64,000 nt of DNA from DATAWK01 sp036267255 (GTDB lineage: Bacteria > Acidobacteriota > Terriglobia > Terriglobales > Acidobacteriaceae). Below the pieces are notes generated by a model. The model did not search any database and had not been told where the DNA came from. It worked only from the letters and a program-made list of their open reading frames with translations. Of this stretch, positions 26,246 to 35,987 are shown piece by piece (position 1 is the stretch's first letter; each line of letters starts with the position of its first letter). The translations under genes and the position numbers were made by a program. The stretch is taken from the NCBI GenBank assembly GCA_036267255.1, contig DATAWK010000032.1, positions 161,629 to 225,628 of the forward strand, given 5' to 3'.

Positions 26246-27013
26246 ATGAACAATCCCGTACCCAACTATTTGACTCCTTATGTCCTCAGCGGAGTTCTCG
26301 CAGTCGTAGCCGCAGTAATATTCGGCCTGCACAAAGCGCTCCAACTTGCCGGATGGCCGGCCCAGGCCCGCAGGCGAGCGGTTTCAAGCGGTGCGTTGCT
26401 GCTGCTGGGATGGCTATTTGCAGCGCTGTTGACATCCTGGCTCGGACTCTACCACGGGGTGTCCTCGAAGATACCGATGATTCAGTATGGTCTCCTCCTC
26501 CCGATCGTCGTCGGCGTGGCGCTGTTCTGGCTGTCGAGTTCGCTGAGACGCGTCGTGGATGCTGTGCCACAAGAATGGATCGCGAGTGTGCAACTTTATA
26601 GAGCGGAGGGGTTGATCTTCCTGGTGCTGTATGCCGGAGGCCATCTACCGGGTGCTTTTGCGTGGCCAGCCGGTGTCGGCGACGTTCTTGTCGGGTTGCT
26701 TGCTCCGGTTGTTGGGATCGCCCATGCCCGCAGCCCGCGTCATGCAGCCGGGTGGTTGCGCGCCTGGAATCTATTTGGAATCGCCGATTTGATTGTGGCC
26801 GTGACAACCGGTTTTCTGACGTCACCTTCGCGATTTCAGATGTTCTCGCTTAATGCACCCAATCAACTGATCACCGCGTTCCCGCTCGCTATGATTCCTG
26901 TGTTTCTCGTGCCGCTCTCGATCCTGCTGCACCTGGCATCCCTGAAGAAATTGCGCCAGACCAAGAATGCGTGGCAGATTCCTGACCCGGTTGCCGCTGG
27001 TGTGCGAACGTGA
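26246..27013 (+). CDS. Multi-pass membrane protein under MarR control
   Basis: The 255-residue product has about seven hydrophobic stretches (for example LTPYVLSGVLAVVAAVIFGL near the N-terminus and LAMIPVFLVPLSILLHLASL near the end) and little else. I do not recognise a catalytic motif. GGAGAGG lies eight bases before the ATG. The divergent MarR gene and the shared palindrome suggest an inducible membrane protein, perhaps in stress or drug response; that is inference. A perfect hairpin without a T tail follows the stop codon by 25 bp. Confidence 0.7.
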   Translation: MNNPVPNYLTPYVLSGVLAVVAAVIFGLHKALQLAGWPAQARRRAVSSGALLLLGWLFAALLTSWLGLYHGVSSKIPMIQYGLLLPIVVGVALFWLSSSLRRVVDAVPQEWIASVQLYRAEGLIFLVLYAGGHLPGAFAWPAGVGDVLVGLLAPVVGIAHARSPRHAAGWLRAWNLFGIADLIVAVTTGFLTSPSRFQMFSLNAPNQLITAFPLAMIPVFLVPLSILLHLASLKKLRQTKNAWQIPDPVAAGVRT

Positions 27014-27038
27014 TTGGATAATCTCCTGGCCGCTTGGC

Positions 27039-27074
27039 GATGACTTCCGAATTGTCGGCAATTCGGAAGTCATC
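27039..27074. repeat. Perfect 16-bp inverted repeat with TCGG loop
   Basis: GATGACTTCCGAATTG, loop TCGG, then the exact complement. It lies between the membrane-protein gene and the CPBP protease gene. No T run on either strand, so it is not a classic intrinsic terminator; it may end transcripts by Rho-linked trimming, stabilise mRNA 3' ends, or be a mobile repeat. Confidence 0.8.
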
Positions 27075-27213
27075 CAGCTTTGGACGACCCAGACCAACCG
27101 TCCGTGACGTATTCGCGTCCATGAGGGATCTGCGAGGAATCTGCAAAAAAACCTCTATGCGCGTCTGGGAACAGATACCATCATCCATGCGTATCCAGCG
27201 ACAAGGACAAACC

Positions 27214-28188
27214 ATGGCTGACCCAGAGAATTCAACGGACATCAACGCATCCTTGCCACCAGCACCGGAGCCACAGCCCGTAAAGGCTTCGCCTTCATAC
27301 ACCATTCTTCTTGGCCCCAAAGGTCTGCGCGCCGGGTGGAGCATTTTGATCTTCATCGCTATCTTTGTGGCGATTGCATTTTCGGCGTCCTATGTTTTAA
27401 GACACCTGATGCTGCACTTCCATCTTGTCGCGCATCACGTCCATCTCACAGGAGAGGCGCCTGTGTTGCCGCTGGGGCTTAGCGAAGCCGTGATGCTAAT
27501 CTCGGTGCTGCTGGCGACCGCTATTATGGCGCGTATCGAGCACAGACCGGCATTATCGTATGGACTTGCAGGCACCCATCGCCTGCGTCATTTTGTCGTC
27601 GGCCTTCTCACCGGCTTCGCCTTTCTGTCGCTCCTGATCGGCATTCTTGTGGAGACGCATCATATGCATCTCGACGTGCCTACTCTGGCCGCCGCCACTC
27701 TATGGAAATATGCCGTGGTATGGGGTTGCGTCTTTTTAATGGTTGGCTTTTTTGAGGAGCTTCTGCTGCGCGGCTATCTGCTCTTTACCCTGGCGCGCGG
27801 CATCTACTTCTGGCCCGCGGCGATTCTCCTGGCCGTGCTTTTCGGTGCGTTGCATAAAGGCAACCCCGGTGAAAGTCCCTTTGGCCTGGCGACGGCTGCC
27901 GGAGCGGCCCTGCTCTTCAGCCTGAGCCTGTGGCGCATTGGTTCGTTGTGGTGGGCGATCGGTTTCCACGCCACCTGGGACTGGGCACAATCCTATTTTT
28001 ATGGCACTGCGGACAGCGGCTTGCTCTCGCGCGGACATTTGATGACGTCGCATGCTTCCGGTTCTGTCTGGTTAAGCGGTGGCGCAACCGGCCCGGAAGG
28101 CAGCGTATGGTGCGGGCTGATTTTAGTGCTGGCCGCCTTGTGGGTATGGTTCACGCAGAAGAGGACTGTCACGCCCTACTGGAAATAA
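27214..28188 (+). CDS. CPBP-family intramembrane metalloprotease
   Basis: ATG 27214 is chosen: AAGGA lies six bases before it, and upstream in-frame codons would read through the hairpin. The 324-residue protein has a soluble Pro-rich N-terminus, then eight or so membrane segments. The CPBP/CAAX motifs are visible: the EE pair in FFEELLLRGYLLFTLAR, FGALHKGNP with its histidine, and FHATWDW. Members cleave near prenylated or bacteriocin-like substrates, or act as immunity proteins. Function is unknown here; the motif set is complete, so activity is plausible. Confidence 0.88.
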   Translation: MADPENSTDINASLPPAPEPQPVKASPSYTILLGPKGLRAGWSILIFIAIFVAIAFSASYVLRHLMLHFHLVAHHVHLTGEAPVLPLGLSEAVMLISVLLATAIMARIEHRPALSYGLAGTHRLRHFVVGLLTGFAFLSLLIGILVETHHMHLDVPTLAAATLWKYAVVWGCVFLMVGFFEELLLRGYLLFTLARGIYFWPAAILLAVLFGALHKGNPGESPFGLATAAGAALLFSLSLWRIGSLWWAIGFHATWDWAQSYFYGTADSGLLSRGHLMTSHASGSVWLSGGATGPEGSVWCGLILVLAALWVWFTQKRTVTPYWK

Positions 28189-28225
28189 GGACTGCGATTC
28201 GCGCGCTGATACCACAGCGTCCTCC

Positions 28226-28234
28226 TGCTAAACT
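28226..28234 (+). promoter_or_regulatory. Extended -10 promoter of the penicillin acylase-family gene
   Basis: TGC plus TAAACT ends ten bases before the ATG at 28244, so transcription would begin only a few bases before the start codon; the mRNA is nearly leaderless. Confidence 0.5.
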
Positions 28235-28243
28235 CATCCCAGA

Positions 28244-30766
28244 ATGGCTTTTTCTTCTGTCCCGCAGACGCAACCAGCCTCGCGCCCGTCGGCTTTTGGG
28301 CGTCTGGCGCGCATCCTGATCTACGGAATTCTTCTGCTCGCCGTTCTCGTGCTGGCTATTGGATGGGGCAGCACCCTCTGGCTGAAGCACACCATGCGTA
28401 CCTCCCTGCCGCAACTGGATGGGCAGATTTCCATCGCCGGACTTTCCGCGCCCGTCTCTGTTCAGCGCGATCTCCACGGCGTGCCGCACATCACGGCGGC
28501 AAACATGGACGACCTCATATTCGCGCAAGGATTTATCACCGCGCAAGACCGCTTATGGCAGATGGACATGCTGCGCCGCTTCGCTGCCGGCGATGTTGCC
28601 GAGGTGCTTGGCAGTGGAATGCTGGAGCATGACCGTGCGCAGCGTATCCTGCAGATTCGTGAGGCTGCGGTCGCCGGGCTGGCTGCGCTCCCCGCACGAG
28701 ACCAGCATTTTCTTCAGGTCTACGCCGACGGCGTCAATGCCTTCATCGCCGCTTCAAAAGGCAATCTGCCTGCGGAGTTTCGTCTGCTGCGTTATCGTCC
28801 GCAGCCCTGGCAACCGGTGGATTCTTTACTGATCGGCATGAACATGTGGCAGAGTCTGACCACCGAATTTCCCACCGAGCTTGCGCGGGAAAAGATTGCC
28901 GCCATGCTTTCCCCACAATTACTGGCCGATCTCTATCCCGCCGGTTCCTGGCGCGACCATCCGCCCATCAGCTCTGCGCCGGACATCACCGCACCCCAGC
29001 AGATCCTCAAGATTCCGCTCGACGCCTCGCAGGTCGGCGCGCTCAGGATGCCGCAAGAACCCGCTGGCGCACAAAAAAGTGCGAACCGCAATCCAGAGAT
29101 TGCCGCCTCAACCAGCCCTCAGGAAATTCTGCATCTGGAGAACCTGCTGCATGTGCTGCATGGACCCGACTGTCGCGACTGCATACCCGGATCGAACAAC
29201 TGGGTTGTTTCCGGCGCGCACACGGTTACCGGATTGCCGCTGCTGTCCAATGACATGCACCTGGACCACACCATTCCCGACACCTGGTATGAAGCGCAAC
29301 TGACAGCCGGGGATTTCAATGTTGCCGGTGTCACGCTGCCCGGCCTGCCCTTCGTGATTGTCGGGCACAATGCGCATATCGCGTGGGGCTTTACAGACAT
29401 GTACGCCGACGTACAGGATGTGTACGTGGAACAGACGCAGGGCGACACGTATCGCACTCCCGATGGCTGGCGTCCCTTTCAGCATGTGCGGGAAGTGATC
29501 CATGTGCGCGGCAGTCACGACGTGGTGCTGGACGTTCGCCACACCGTGCACGGCCCGGTCATTACGTCGCTGCTGCCGCAGGAATCGCGCGTACTGGCTC
29601 TGCGCTGGACGGCATACGATCCTGCCGCCGTTACCATTCCGTTTTATGACATTGACAGCGCCGCCAACTGGGAACAGTTTCGTGCCGCCTTCGCAAAATT
29701 TGGCGGACCACCGCAAAATGCCGTCTATGGCGACACCGCTGGACACATTGGCTATCAAGCCGTCGGGAAAGTCCCGCTGCGCCCCGGCGGGCTTAGCGGC
29801 GTGCCGATCACCGACGAAAATCATGAATGGCAGGGCTACATTCCGTTTGACCAGATGCCTTCCTCCTACGATCCGCCGGGGGGAATCCTGGCCACGGCCA
29901 ATTCCCGCATCACTCCGGACGACTTTCCATATCTGCTAACGCTGGATTGGGGCGCGCCGTATCGCAATGAGCGCATCTGGAAAGTGCTGGCCAGCAAACC
30001 AAAACTTTCTGCCGCGGACATGCTGGCTCTGCAAAACGATGTACGTTCGGAGCTTGATCAGGAACTGGCGCAGCGCTTCGCTTACGCCATCGATCACGCA
30101 AAAAATCCCGGCAAACGGCTGCGTCAGGCGGCGAATTTGCTACGCTCCTGGGATGGTGAAGTGTCGATCCCCTCTCCTGCTGCGACGATTACCGACGCAG
30201 CCCGAAAGGCGCTCTGGCCCATGTTGCTGGAACCGAAGCTGGGTAACGATTGGAAAATTTACAGCTGGGCCGAATCCGATTATGTCGAAGAGCAGATGAT
30301 TACCAATGAGCCTGCGCGCTGGCTTCCCAAGGGCTACGACAACTGGAATGACCTGCTGGCTGCAGCAGTTGCCAAAGGCATGGACACATTCGACGCGCCA
30401 ATCAACCTGAAAAACTGGCGTTATGGATATGTGCATCCCGTCGAGGTGGAACACCCTCTCTACGGACAAATTCCGTGGCTTCAAAAGTTGACGGGAACGG
30501 GCGCGCAGCCACAATCCGGCGACGGCACTACGGTCAAGCAGGTTGGCCGCAGCTTTGGTCCGTCGGAGCGGCTGACCGTGGATTTCTCCAACCTCGACCG
30601 CTCGACGCTCAATCTTGTGATTGGTCAATCCGGCGACCCGCTCAGCCCATACTATAAAGATCAATGGCCCTACTGGTATGGAGGGACTACGTTTTCTCTG
30701 CCCTTCAGTCCAGATGCCGTGCAAGTTTCGACAGCGCACACGCTGACGCTGATGCCGCAAAAATAG
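28244..30766 (+). CDS. Penicillin acylase-family N-terminal nucleophile hydrolase
   Basis: The 840-residue proprotein starts with a membrane or signal segment (ILIYGILLLAVLVLAIGW), followed by an alpha chain with GVPHITAANMDDLIFAQGF and DRLWQMDMLRRFAAGDVAE. The autoprocessing site is GSNNWVVSGAHT: cleavage before Ser gives the beta chain with Ser as nucleophile. Motifs GLPLLSNDMHL and ITDENHEWQGYIP are family-typical. Such enzymes open amide bonds of penicillins, acyl-homoserine lactones or other N-acyl compounds in the periplasm. Quorum quenching is one possibility. The next two genes follow closely and may be co-transcribed. Confidence 0.93.
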   Translation: MAFSSVPQTQPASRPSAFGRLARILIYGILLLAVLVLAIGWGSTLWLKHTMRTSLPQLDGQISIAGLSAPVSVQRDLHGVPHITAANMDDLIFAQGFITAQDRLWQMDMLRRFAAGDVAEVLGSGMLEHDRAQRILQIREAAVAGLAALPARDQHFLQVYADGVNAFIAASKGNLPAEFRLLRYRPQPWQPVDSLLIGMNMWQSLTTEFPTELAREKIAAMLSPQLLADLYPAGSWRDHPPISSAPDITAPQQILKIPLDASQVGALRMPQEPAGAQKSANRNPEIAASTSPQEILHLENLLHVLHGPDCRDCIPGSNNWVVSGAHTVTGLPLLSNDMHLDHTIPDTWYEAQLTAGDFNVAGVTLPGLPFVIVGHNAHIAWGFTDMYADVQDVYVEQTQGDTYRTPDGWRPFQHVREVIHVRGSHDVVLDVRHTVHGPVITSLLPQESRVLALRWTAYDPAAVTIPFYDIDSAANWEQFRAAFAKFGGPPQNAVYGDTAGHIGYQAVGKVPLRPGGLSGVPITDENHEWQGYIPFDQMPSSYDPPGGILATANSRITPDDFPYLLTLDWGAPYRNERIWKVLASKPKLSAADMLALQNDVRSELDQELAQRFAYAIDHAKNPGKRLRQAANLLRSWDGEVSIPSPAATITDAARKALWPMLLEPKLGNDWKIYSWAESDYVEEQMITNEPARWLPKGYDNWNDLLAAAVAKGMDTFDAPINLKNWRYGYVHPVEVEHPLYGQIPWLQKLTGTGAQPQSGDGTTVKQVGRSFGPSERLTVDFSNLDRSTLNLVIGQSGDPLSPYYKDQWPYWYGGTTFSLPFSPDAVQVSTAHTLTLMPQK

Positions 30767-30798
30767 ACGGAGCCAAGTAGAACAGCAAACCCCGTAGC

Positions 30799-32595
30799 AT
30801 GTCCGGCAATATGCGCAATAGCATGCCCAGCAACGACTCCGGCAATCGAACGGCGCGCCTGCGCCTTCTGATTGTTCCCTTCTGCGCGTTGCTGGCAGTT
30901 GTGCCCTTGCTGTGGCATGGCAATAGCTGCGGCAACGACTTCAACTTCCACCTGCTCTCCTGGATGGAAGTCCACGCGACCTGGCATACCGGCAATTTCT
31001 ATCCGCACTGGGCCATGCAGCCAAACAGCGGCGCGGGCGAACCGCGTTTCATCTTTTATCCTCCCATTTCATGGATGCTCGGCGCTGCGTTGGGTTCGCT
31101 GCTTGGCGGCTCCGCGCGAGGATGGTCCGCAACTCCCGGAGCATTTGTTTTCCTGGTGCTGACACTTGCCGGATTCAGTATGCTGGCCCTGCTGCGCCGC
31201 ATTACAACGGCACGCGCAGCGCTCTTCACCGCGTGCCTGTATATCGCCAACCCCTACACCTTGTTTGTGATCTACGAGCGCTCCGACTTTGCGGAGTTGA
31301 TGGCGGCGATCTGGATGCCGCTGTTGTTTCTTTTCGCTCTGCAGCAATGCATCCGCATTGTGCCTTTGGCGTTTCTCGTCGCAGCTCTCTGGCTTACCCA
31401 CGATGCCTCTGCCGTGATGGGCTGTTATGCGCTGGCGCTGCTGGTCCTTATGTCCACCATTGTGGAATACCGCCAGCAACGCAACCTGCAACTTAGCGTG
31501 CAGCGCATCGGGCGCGCCACAGCCGGCGTGGCGCTCGGCATCGGTCTGGCCGCGTTTTATATCGTCCCCGCAGCGTATGAACAGCGATGGGTACAAATTG
31601 AACAAGCCATTGCAGGCGACATGAATCCAGTCGCAAACTTTCTCTTCCGCCACACGACGGATGCGCTGCACGACCACGTTTTGTTCATGGTTTCGTGGAT
31701 TGCCGTTGGCCTGCTCTGTCTTGGCGCAGTGTTGTGCCTTGTATTGTGGCGGCAGGGCAAGCTGCAAAAAAAATCGCTCCCGGTTCTCATGCCGGTCGTT
31801 GTGCTGTTTCCCGTGATTGGCTTTTTGCTTTTGCCGGTCAGCTGGCCTCTCTGGCGCTATGTGCCGGAACTGATCTATCTGCAATTTCCCTGGCGGCTGC
31901 TGGTACCGCTGACGGTGGTGGTCTCCATCCTGTTGGGCGTTGCCATCACCGGCATCAACGCACGTTTCCTTTCCGCGCGTTTCCATTCTTTGTGGCGAAC
32001 CGCTCCTCTCTTCGTCGCCGCCAGTGTCGCACTCTGCTATCCATCCTTCCACCAGTTTTGTGATTTTCAGGATGTCGTACCGGCGCAATTTGCGGCTTTC
32101 CATACCGCCCAGGGCAGGACCGGCTACGCCGGAACAGACGAATACACACCGCTGGCCACGGTATCGGAGAATCTACCCGACGTGATGCGAGCAGCATCGA
32201 TCGTACAGCTCATCCACGCTTACGATCCCAATGACACACCCCCGCCGCTGCCTGCAGGCGCATCGGTAACCGTTGAAGTCTGGCACAACGATCATCGGCG
32301 TATTGCCGTCACGATTCCGCCTGAAATGGCTGCAAAGAATCCTCAAGCTGCCCTGCTGCGCATGCTCGATTACCCCGCGTGGCGGATTCGCGTGAATGGA
32401 CACTTGCTGCAACTCCATCTGCATACCGTTGACGGACGTCTTTATATTCCGCTGCCTCCGGGCAACTCCGTCATCACCATCGACCATGTCACCACAGCCG
32501 ATGTCTGGGTTGGCCGCGGCATTTCCATCCTCAGCCTGCTGGTGGTTTTTGTGTTGCTTGGCTGGCGGAAATTTCGGCGCATGTCTTCGGTATGA
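30799..32595 (+). CDS. Large polytopic membrane protein (glycosyltransferase C-like)
   Basis: The 598-residue protein has a basic N-terminus and about twelve membrane segments, with a conserved loop NDFNFHLLSWMEVHATWHTG after the first, then GEPRFIFYPPISWMLGA, and a soluble beta-rich C-terminal part ending in one more helix. This is the architecture of the '6-pyruvoyl-tetrahydropterin synthase-related' membrane domain (PF10131), a GT-C-like fold using lipid-linked sugars. The predicted role is in cell-surface glycan synthesis, not in pterin metabolism. Its stop overlaps the ispA start by four bases. Confidence 0.78.
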   Translation: MSGNMRNSMPSNDSGNRTARLRLLIVPFCALLAVVPLLWHGNSCGNDFNFHLLSWMEVHATWHTGNFYPHWAMQPNSGAGEPRFIFYPPISWMLGAALGSLLGGSARGWSATPGAFVFLVLTLAGFSMLALLRRITTARAALFTACLYIANPYTLFVIYERSDFAELMAAIWMPLLFLFALQQCIRIVPLAFLVAALWLTHDASAVMGCYALALLVLMSTIVEYRQQRNLQLSVQRIGRATAGVALGIGLAAFYIVPAAYEQRWVQIEQAIAGDMNPVANFLFRHTTDALHDHVLFMVSWIAVGLLCLGAVLCLVLWRQGKLQKKSLPVLMPVVVLFPVIGFLLLPVSWPLWRYVPELIYLQFPWRLLVPLTVVVSILLGVAITGINARFLSARFHSLWRTAPLFVAASVALCYPSFHQFCDFQDVVPAQFAAFHTAQGRTGYAGTDEYTPLATVSENLPDVMRAASIVQLIHAYDPNDTPPPLPAGASVTVEVWHNDHRRIAVTIPPEMAAKNPQAALLRMLDYPAWRIRVNGHLLQLHLHTVDGRLYIPLPPGNSVITIDHVTTADVWVGRGISILSLLVVFVLLGWRKFRRMSSV

Positions 32596-33500
32596 TGAAA
32601 AGGATGCCTGTCGACGTACAACAAATTCTGCAGTCCGGCACGGAGTTGATCGACCACACTCTGGATCGTCTTCTCCCTGCGCCCGATACGATCCCACATT
32701 CGATCCACCGCGCCATGCGTCATACCACGTTTGCCGGTGGCAAGCGGCTGCGCCCCATTCTCTGCATGGAAGCGGCGTGCATGGTAGCAGGCACAGGCAC
32801 GTTGCCCGCTGGCGTCGAGGAACTTGGCTCCGCCATCGAAATGTTGCACACCTATTCTCTAGTTCATGACGACCTGCCTGCACTCGACAATGACGATCTG
32901 CGGCGCGGTAAGCCAACGTGCCATGTCGTCTTTGGAGAAGCCATCGCCATCCTCGCCGGAGACGCACTGCAGACGCAGGCCTATGAGGTACTCTCCAATC
33001 TGCGCTGTCCGGCAACCGCAACCGTGGCCATCGTGCATGAAATTTCCAAAGCGACCGGAACCGTCGATGGCATGATCGGCGGCCAGGTACTGGATGTGGA
33101 AGGCGAACGCCAGGCACCCACAGCCGCGATGGTCGAAGCCATTCATCGCGCCAAAACCGGTGCACTCATCACCACCAGCCTGGTCTGCGGTGGCATCTAC
33201 GCTGGCGCCAGTCCTAAGGATGTCGAACATCTGCGCGTCTTCGGGAAAAAAGCCGGCTTGGCCTTTCAGATCGTCGACGACGTGTTGGACGTGACGCAAA
33301 GCTCTGAGCAGCTGGGCAAAACCGCCGGCAAAGATATGGCAACGGTCAAGGCCACGTGGCCAGCCGTCTACGGCATCGACAAGTCGCTTGCCGACGCCGC
33401 CGATCTCATCGCCAGTGCTTTCAAGGAACTCAATGGATTCGGCCCTTCCGCAGAGCCGTTGAAAGCCCTCGCCAGCTATCTGGTCGAACGCAAGCATTAG
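32592..33500 (+). CDS. ispA: Farnesyl/geranylgeranyl diphosphate synthase
   Basis: Short-chain trans-prenyltransferase, 302 residues. First motif DDLPALDNDDLRRGKPT (four residues between the aspartates, the bacterial farnesyl type) and second VDDVLDVT are both present, as are GGKRLRPIL and GTVDGMIGGQVLD. It joins dimethylallyl and isopentenyl diphosphate to C15 or C20. It starts inside the stop of the preceding membrane gene, so translation is coupled; the pairing with a lipid-dependent glycosyltransferase-like gene is suggestive but may be chance. It is distinct from the long-chain enzyme at 6535. Confidence 0.93.
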   Translation: MMKRMPVDVQQILQSGTELIDHTLDRLLPAPDTIPHSIHRAMRHTTFAGGKRLRPILCMEAACMVAGTGTLPAGVEELGSAIEMLHTYSLVHDDLPALDNDDLRRGKPTCHVVFGEAIAILAGDALQTQAYEVLSNLRCPATATVAIVHEISKATGTVDGMIGGQVLDVEGERQAPTAAMVEAIHRAKTGALITTSLVCGGIYAGASPKDVEHLRVFGKKAGLAFQIVDDVLDVTQSSEQLGKTAGKDMATVKATWPAVYGIDKSLADAADLIASAFKELNGFGPSAEPLKALASYLVERKH

Positions 33501-33555
33501 ATTTCGTTGACATTCAAAGAGCGGAAGAAGTACGTTCAAATACCATATATTTTGT

Positions 33556-35805
33556 ATGGATTGTGATCCTATTTCTGCAGTGGGGGTGAGAATCGTGTTC
33601 CTTCCCAGCCGTTCCCTGTTGATCCGTCATCGAATTGTTTCGGTCACATTTCTTTGCCTTGTGCTGGCTCTGTGCACTTCGATTGCACAAGCCCAGACAG
33701 CTACCGCGTATGTGCGGGTAAATCAAGCCGGGTATGAGGCGAGCAGCACCCCGATTCGCGCATATCTGATGTCCACAACCGCAGAAACAGATGCAACGTT
33801 CCAAGTGATGGATCGTAGTGGCGCCGTCCGGTATTCCGGTCCGATCGGCATTCTGCTGGGCACCTGGGGACACAGTAAAACGCTGACCTACGATGTCTAT
33901 GCTCTCGACTTCACGGTCCCATCCGGCCATACGTACACGATTTCCGTTGCCGGTCCGGTGGCGGCCACGTCCCCTCGTTTTGCAGTGGATCGCCCGGAGG
34001 TGCTGTATCCCGGCTTCCTGGTGAATACGCTTTTCTTTTATGAAACGGAACGCGACGGGCCAAACTACATTCCCAATGCATTGCGGACCGCGCCTGGCCA
34101 CCTGAAGGACGAAGATGCGGAACGCTATATTACGCCACCCATCGACGCCAACGGTTACATCGACAATGTTCCTCCTGCTCTACCATTGACGGCAACGCAG
34201 TTGCCGAACATCAATGCTGCGGGCGGCTGGTGGGACGCTGGAGACTACGAAAAATATGTCGAAGACGAAAGCTACGCAACAGCGTTAATGGAAATAGGCG
34301 TTCGCGATTTTCCGAATCAGATGGGCCGGAATGCGCCAGAACATCCGGCTGCACCCCCGGTCTCGGTATCGTATGCCGGCAACAGCGGTCCTGGATCGCC
34401 TGCATCCTCTGACTTTACGGACGAGGCAAGCTTCGGTGTCAATTGGCTTTTGAAGATGTGGGACGCCCCAACGAAAACTCTTTCCTACCAGGTGGACAAC
34501 AGCCAGGACTGGGACTATTACGGGGAAGGCGATCCGGCTTCTTCCGGCGGTTACTGCGGCGGAACCTATGCAAGTCCTTACTGCCTGATTACCGAGTACG
34601 ACATCTGGACTTTGCCGCAGGCGGCAGACAATTTCGACCAACCGGGAGATGCGGGACCCTGCGATCCATTAACGACGTTCTATATCTGCAACCGTCCGGT
34701 ATTCACTGCGCTGCCCGGGGGCGCGCGCATCAGTCCGAATCTGGCTGGCCGGTTGGCGGCAGATTTTGCCGTATGCTATCAGCTCAATCGCACAACCGAT
34801 CCGGACCACGCCAAGCGATGCCTCAAGACCGCCGAAGATATTTTTGCGCTCGCAGACACAACTTTCCCGGACCCCGCGCCGGCCCCTGGTTCAGGATCAT
34901 GCAGCAATTGCCTACTGACCACGGTGCCAGCGGGATATGAGACGGTCTGGGACGACGATATGGAGCTGGGCGCTACCGAGCTCTACTTCGCGTTGCAATC
35001 CGCAGGAGGAGCGGAAAATCTTCCCCAGGGTTTGCCGACGACCGATCCAATGCAGTATCTGCAGCTAGCCACGCAGTACGCACAAAATTACATCACGAAA
35101 ATATATAAACCCGGATACGCGGACACGCTCAATCTTTACGATGTGAGCGGTCTGGCACATTATGAACTCTATCGCGCGATTGCACAGGCGGGAAATCCTC
35201 CTGGTCTGGCAATTTCTCAATCTGCGATTCGCAAGCAACTTCTGGACCAGGTGGATGCGGCGATTGCCCAGGCCAAGACAGATGCCTGGGGTTTTGGCGA
35301 AGCATGGGGAGACGGTGACATTACCTCGCACGGCGCGGGCCTGTCGGTAATGGCAAGCGAAGCCTATGCACTGACGCAGGAGAAACGCTACGACACCTAT
35401 GCGCAGCGCTGGCTGGGCAATATATTGGGCGCCAACTCCTGGGGTTCGTCTTTTATTGTGGGTGACGGAACGACGTTTCCCAACTGCATTCAGCATCAGG
35501 TGGCGAACATAGCAGGAGCGCTGGATGGAACTTCCGGAGGCACGCCTATCCTTTGGGGTGCATCTTCCGAAGGACCGTCGAATGCTGCGAGTTCGGGATT
35601 CCTCCAGGGCATGCATCGTTGTCCGCAAAACAGGATTAACACCTTCAAAATATTCAATGGCAATGATGGGCCTTTTGATCGGTCCCAAATCGCGGTGTAC
35701 AAAGATAACGTGCAATCCTACACCACCACCGAGCCCGCGATTGACCTGACTTCCACGTCGTTCCTCATGTGGTCCTGGAGGCTCGCTGAAGGCCAGGACC
35801 AGTGA
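33556..35805 (+). CDS. Secreted glycoside hydrolase family 9 (cellulase-type)
   Basis: Domains: signal peptide (VTFLCLVLALCTSIAQAQ), an N-terminal Ig-like domain beginning YVRVNQAGYEASSTP typical of GH9 theme enzymes, then the (alpha/alpha)6 barrel. The catalytic base region GGWWDAGDYEKYVED is intact; the proton-donor glutamate is expected in TTTEPAIDLTSTSF near the C-terminus, where the common NEV.I.YNA pattern is altered. Family members cut beta-1,4-glucan. GTG 33595, preceded by GGGGGTGAG, may be the real start rather than ATG 33556. It stands alone between ispA and a hairpin. Confidence 0.92.
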   Translation: MDCDPISAVGVRIVFLPSRSLLIRHRIVSVTFLCLVLALCTSIAQAQTATAYVRVNQAGYEASSTPIRAYLMSTTAETDATFQVMDRSGAVRYSGPIGILLGTWGHSKTLTYDVYALDFTVPSGHTYTISVAGPVAATSPRFAVDRPEVLYPGFLVNTLFFYETERDGPNYIPNALRTAPGHLKDEDAERYITPPIDANGYIDNVPPALPLTATQLPNINAAGGWWDAGDYEKYVEDESYATALMEIGVRDFPNQMGRNAPEHPAAPPVSVSYAGNSGPGSPASSDFTDEASFGVNWLLKMWDAPTKTLSYQVDNSQDWDYYGEGDPASSGGYCGGTYASPYCLITEYDIWTLPQAADNFDQPGDAGPCDPLTTFYICNRPVFTALPGGARISPNLAGRLAADFAVCYQLNRTTDPDHAKRCLKTAEDIFALADTTFPDPAPAPGSGSCSNCLLTTVPAGYETVWDDDMELGATELYFALQSAGGAENLPQGLPTTDPMQYLQLATQYAQNYITKIYKPGYADTLNLYDVSGLAHYELYRAIAQAGNPPGLAISQSAIRKQLLDQVDAAIAQAKTDAWGFGEAWGDGDITSHGAGLSVMASEAYALTQEKRYDTYAQRWLGNILGANSWGSSFIVGDGTTFPNCIQHQVANIAGALDGTSGGTPILWGASSEGPSNAASSGFLQGMHRCPQNRINTFKIFNGNDGPFDRSQIAVYKDNVQSYTTTEPAIDLTSTSFLMWSWRLAEGQDQ

Positions 35806-35820
35806 ATCTGCGCAGCAACA

Positions 35821-35860
35821 GAGAACCGGTTTGGAAACGCACAGCCTAAGGCCGGTTCTC
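35821..35860. terminator. Hairpin after the GH9 gene
   Basis: GAGAACCGG (35821-35829) pairs with CCGGTTCTC (35852-35860) over a 22-base loop. Stable stem but no T tail; a probable 3'-end structure. Confidence 0.45.
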
Positions 35861-35987
35861 CCCAAATGTGGATGACAGTGGGAGAATATTGATAACGGGT
35901 TCAAAGAGTGGGCACGCTTTGTCGACCATGACTCGACGGCCCTGACTGGATTTGCCGAATCCGTACCCGCAAGGAAGGTCATATATC

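Noticed and set aside
30799..32595. Pterin synthase
   Set aside because: The database name '6-pyruvoyl-tetrahydropterin synthase-related' applies to a membrane family; no pterin active site is visible.
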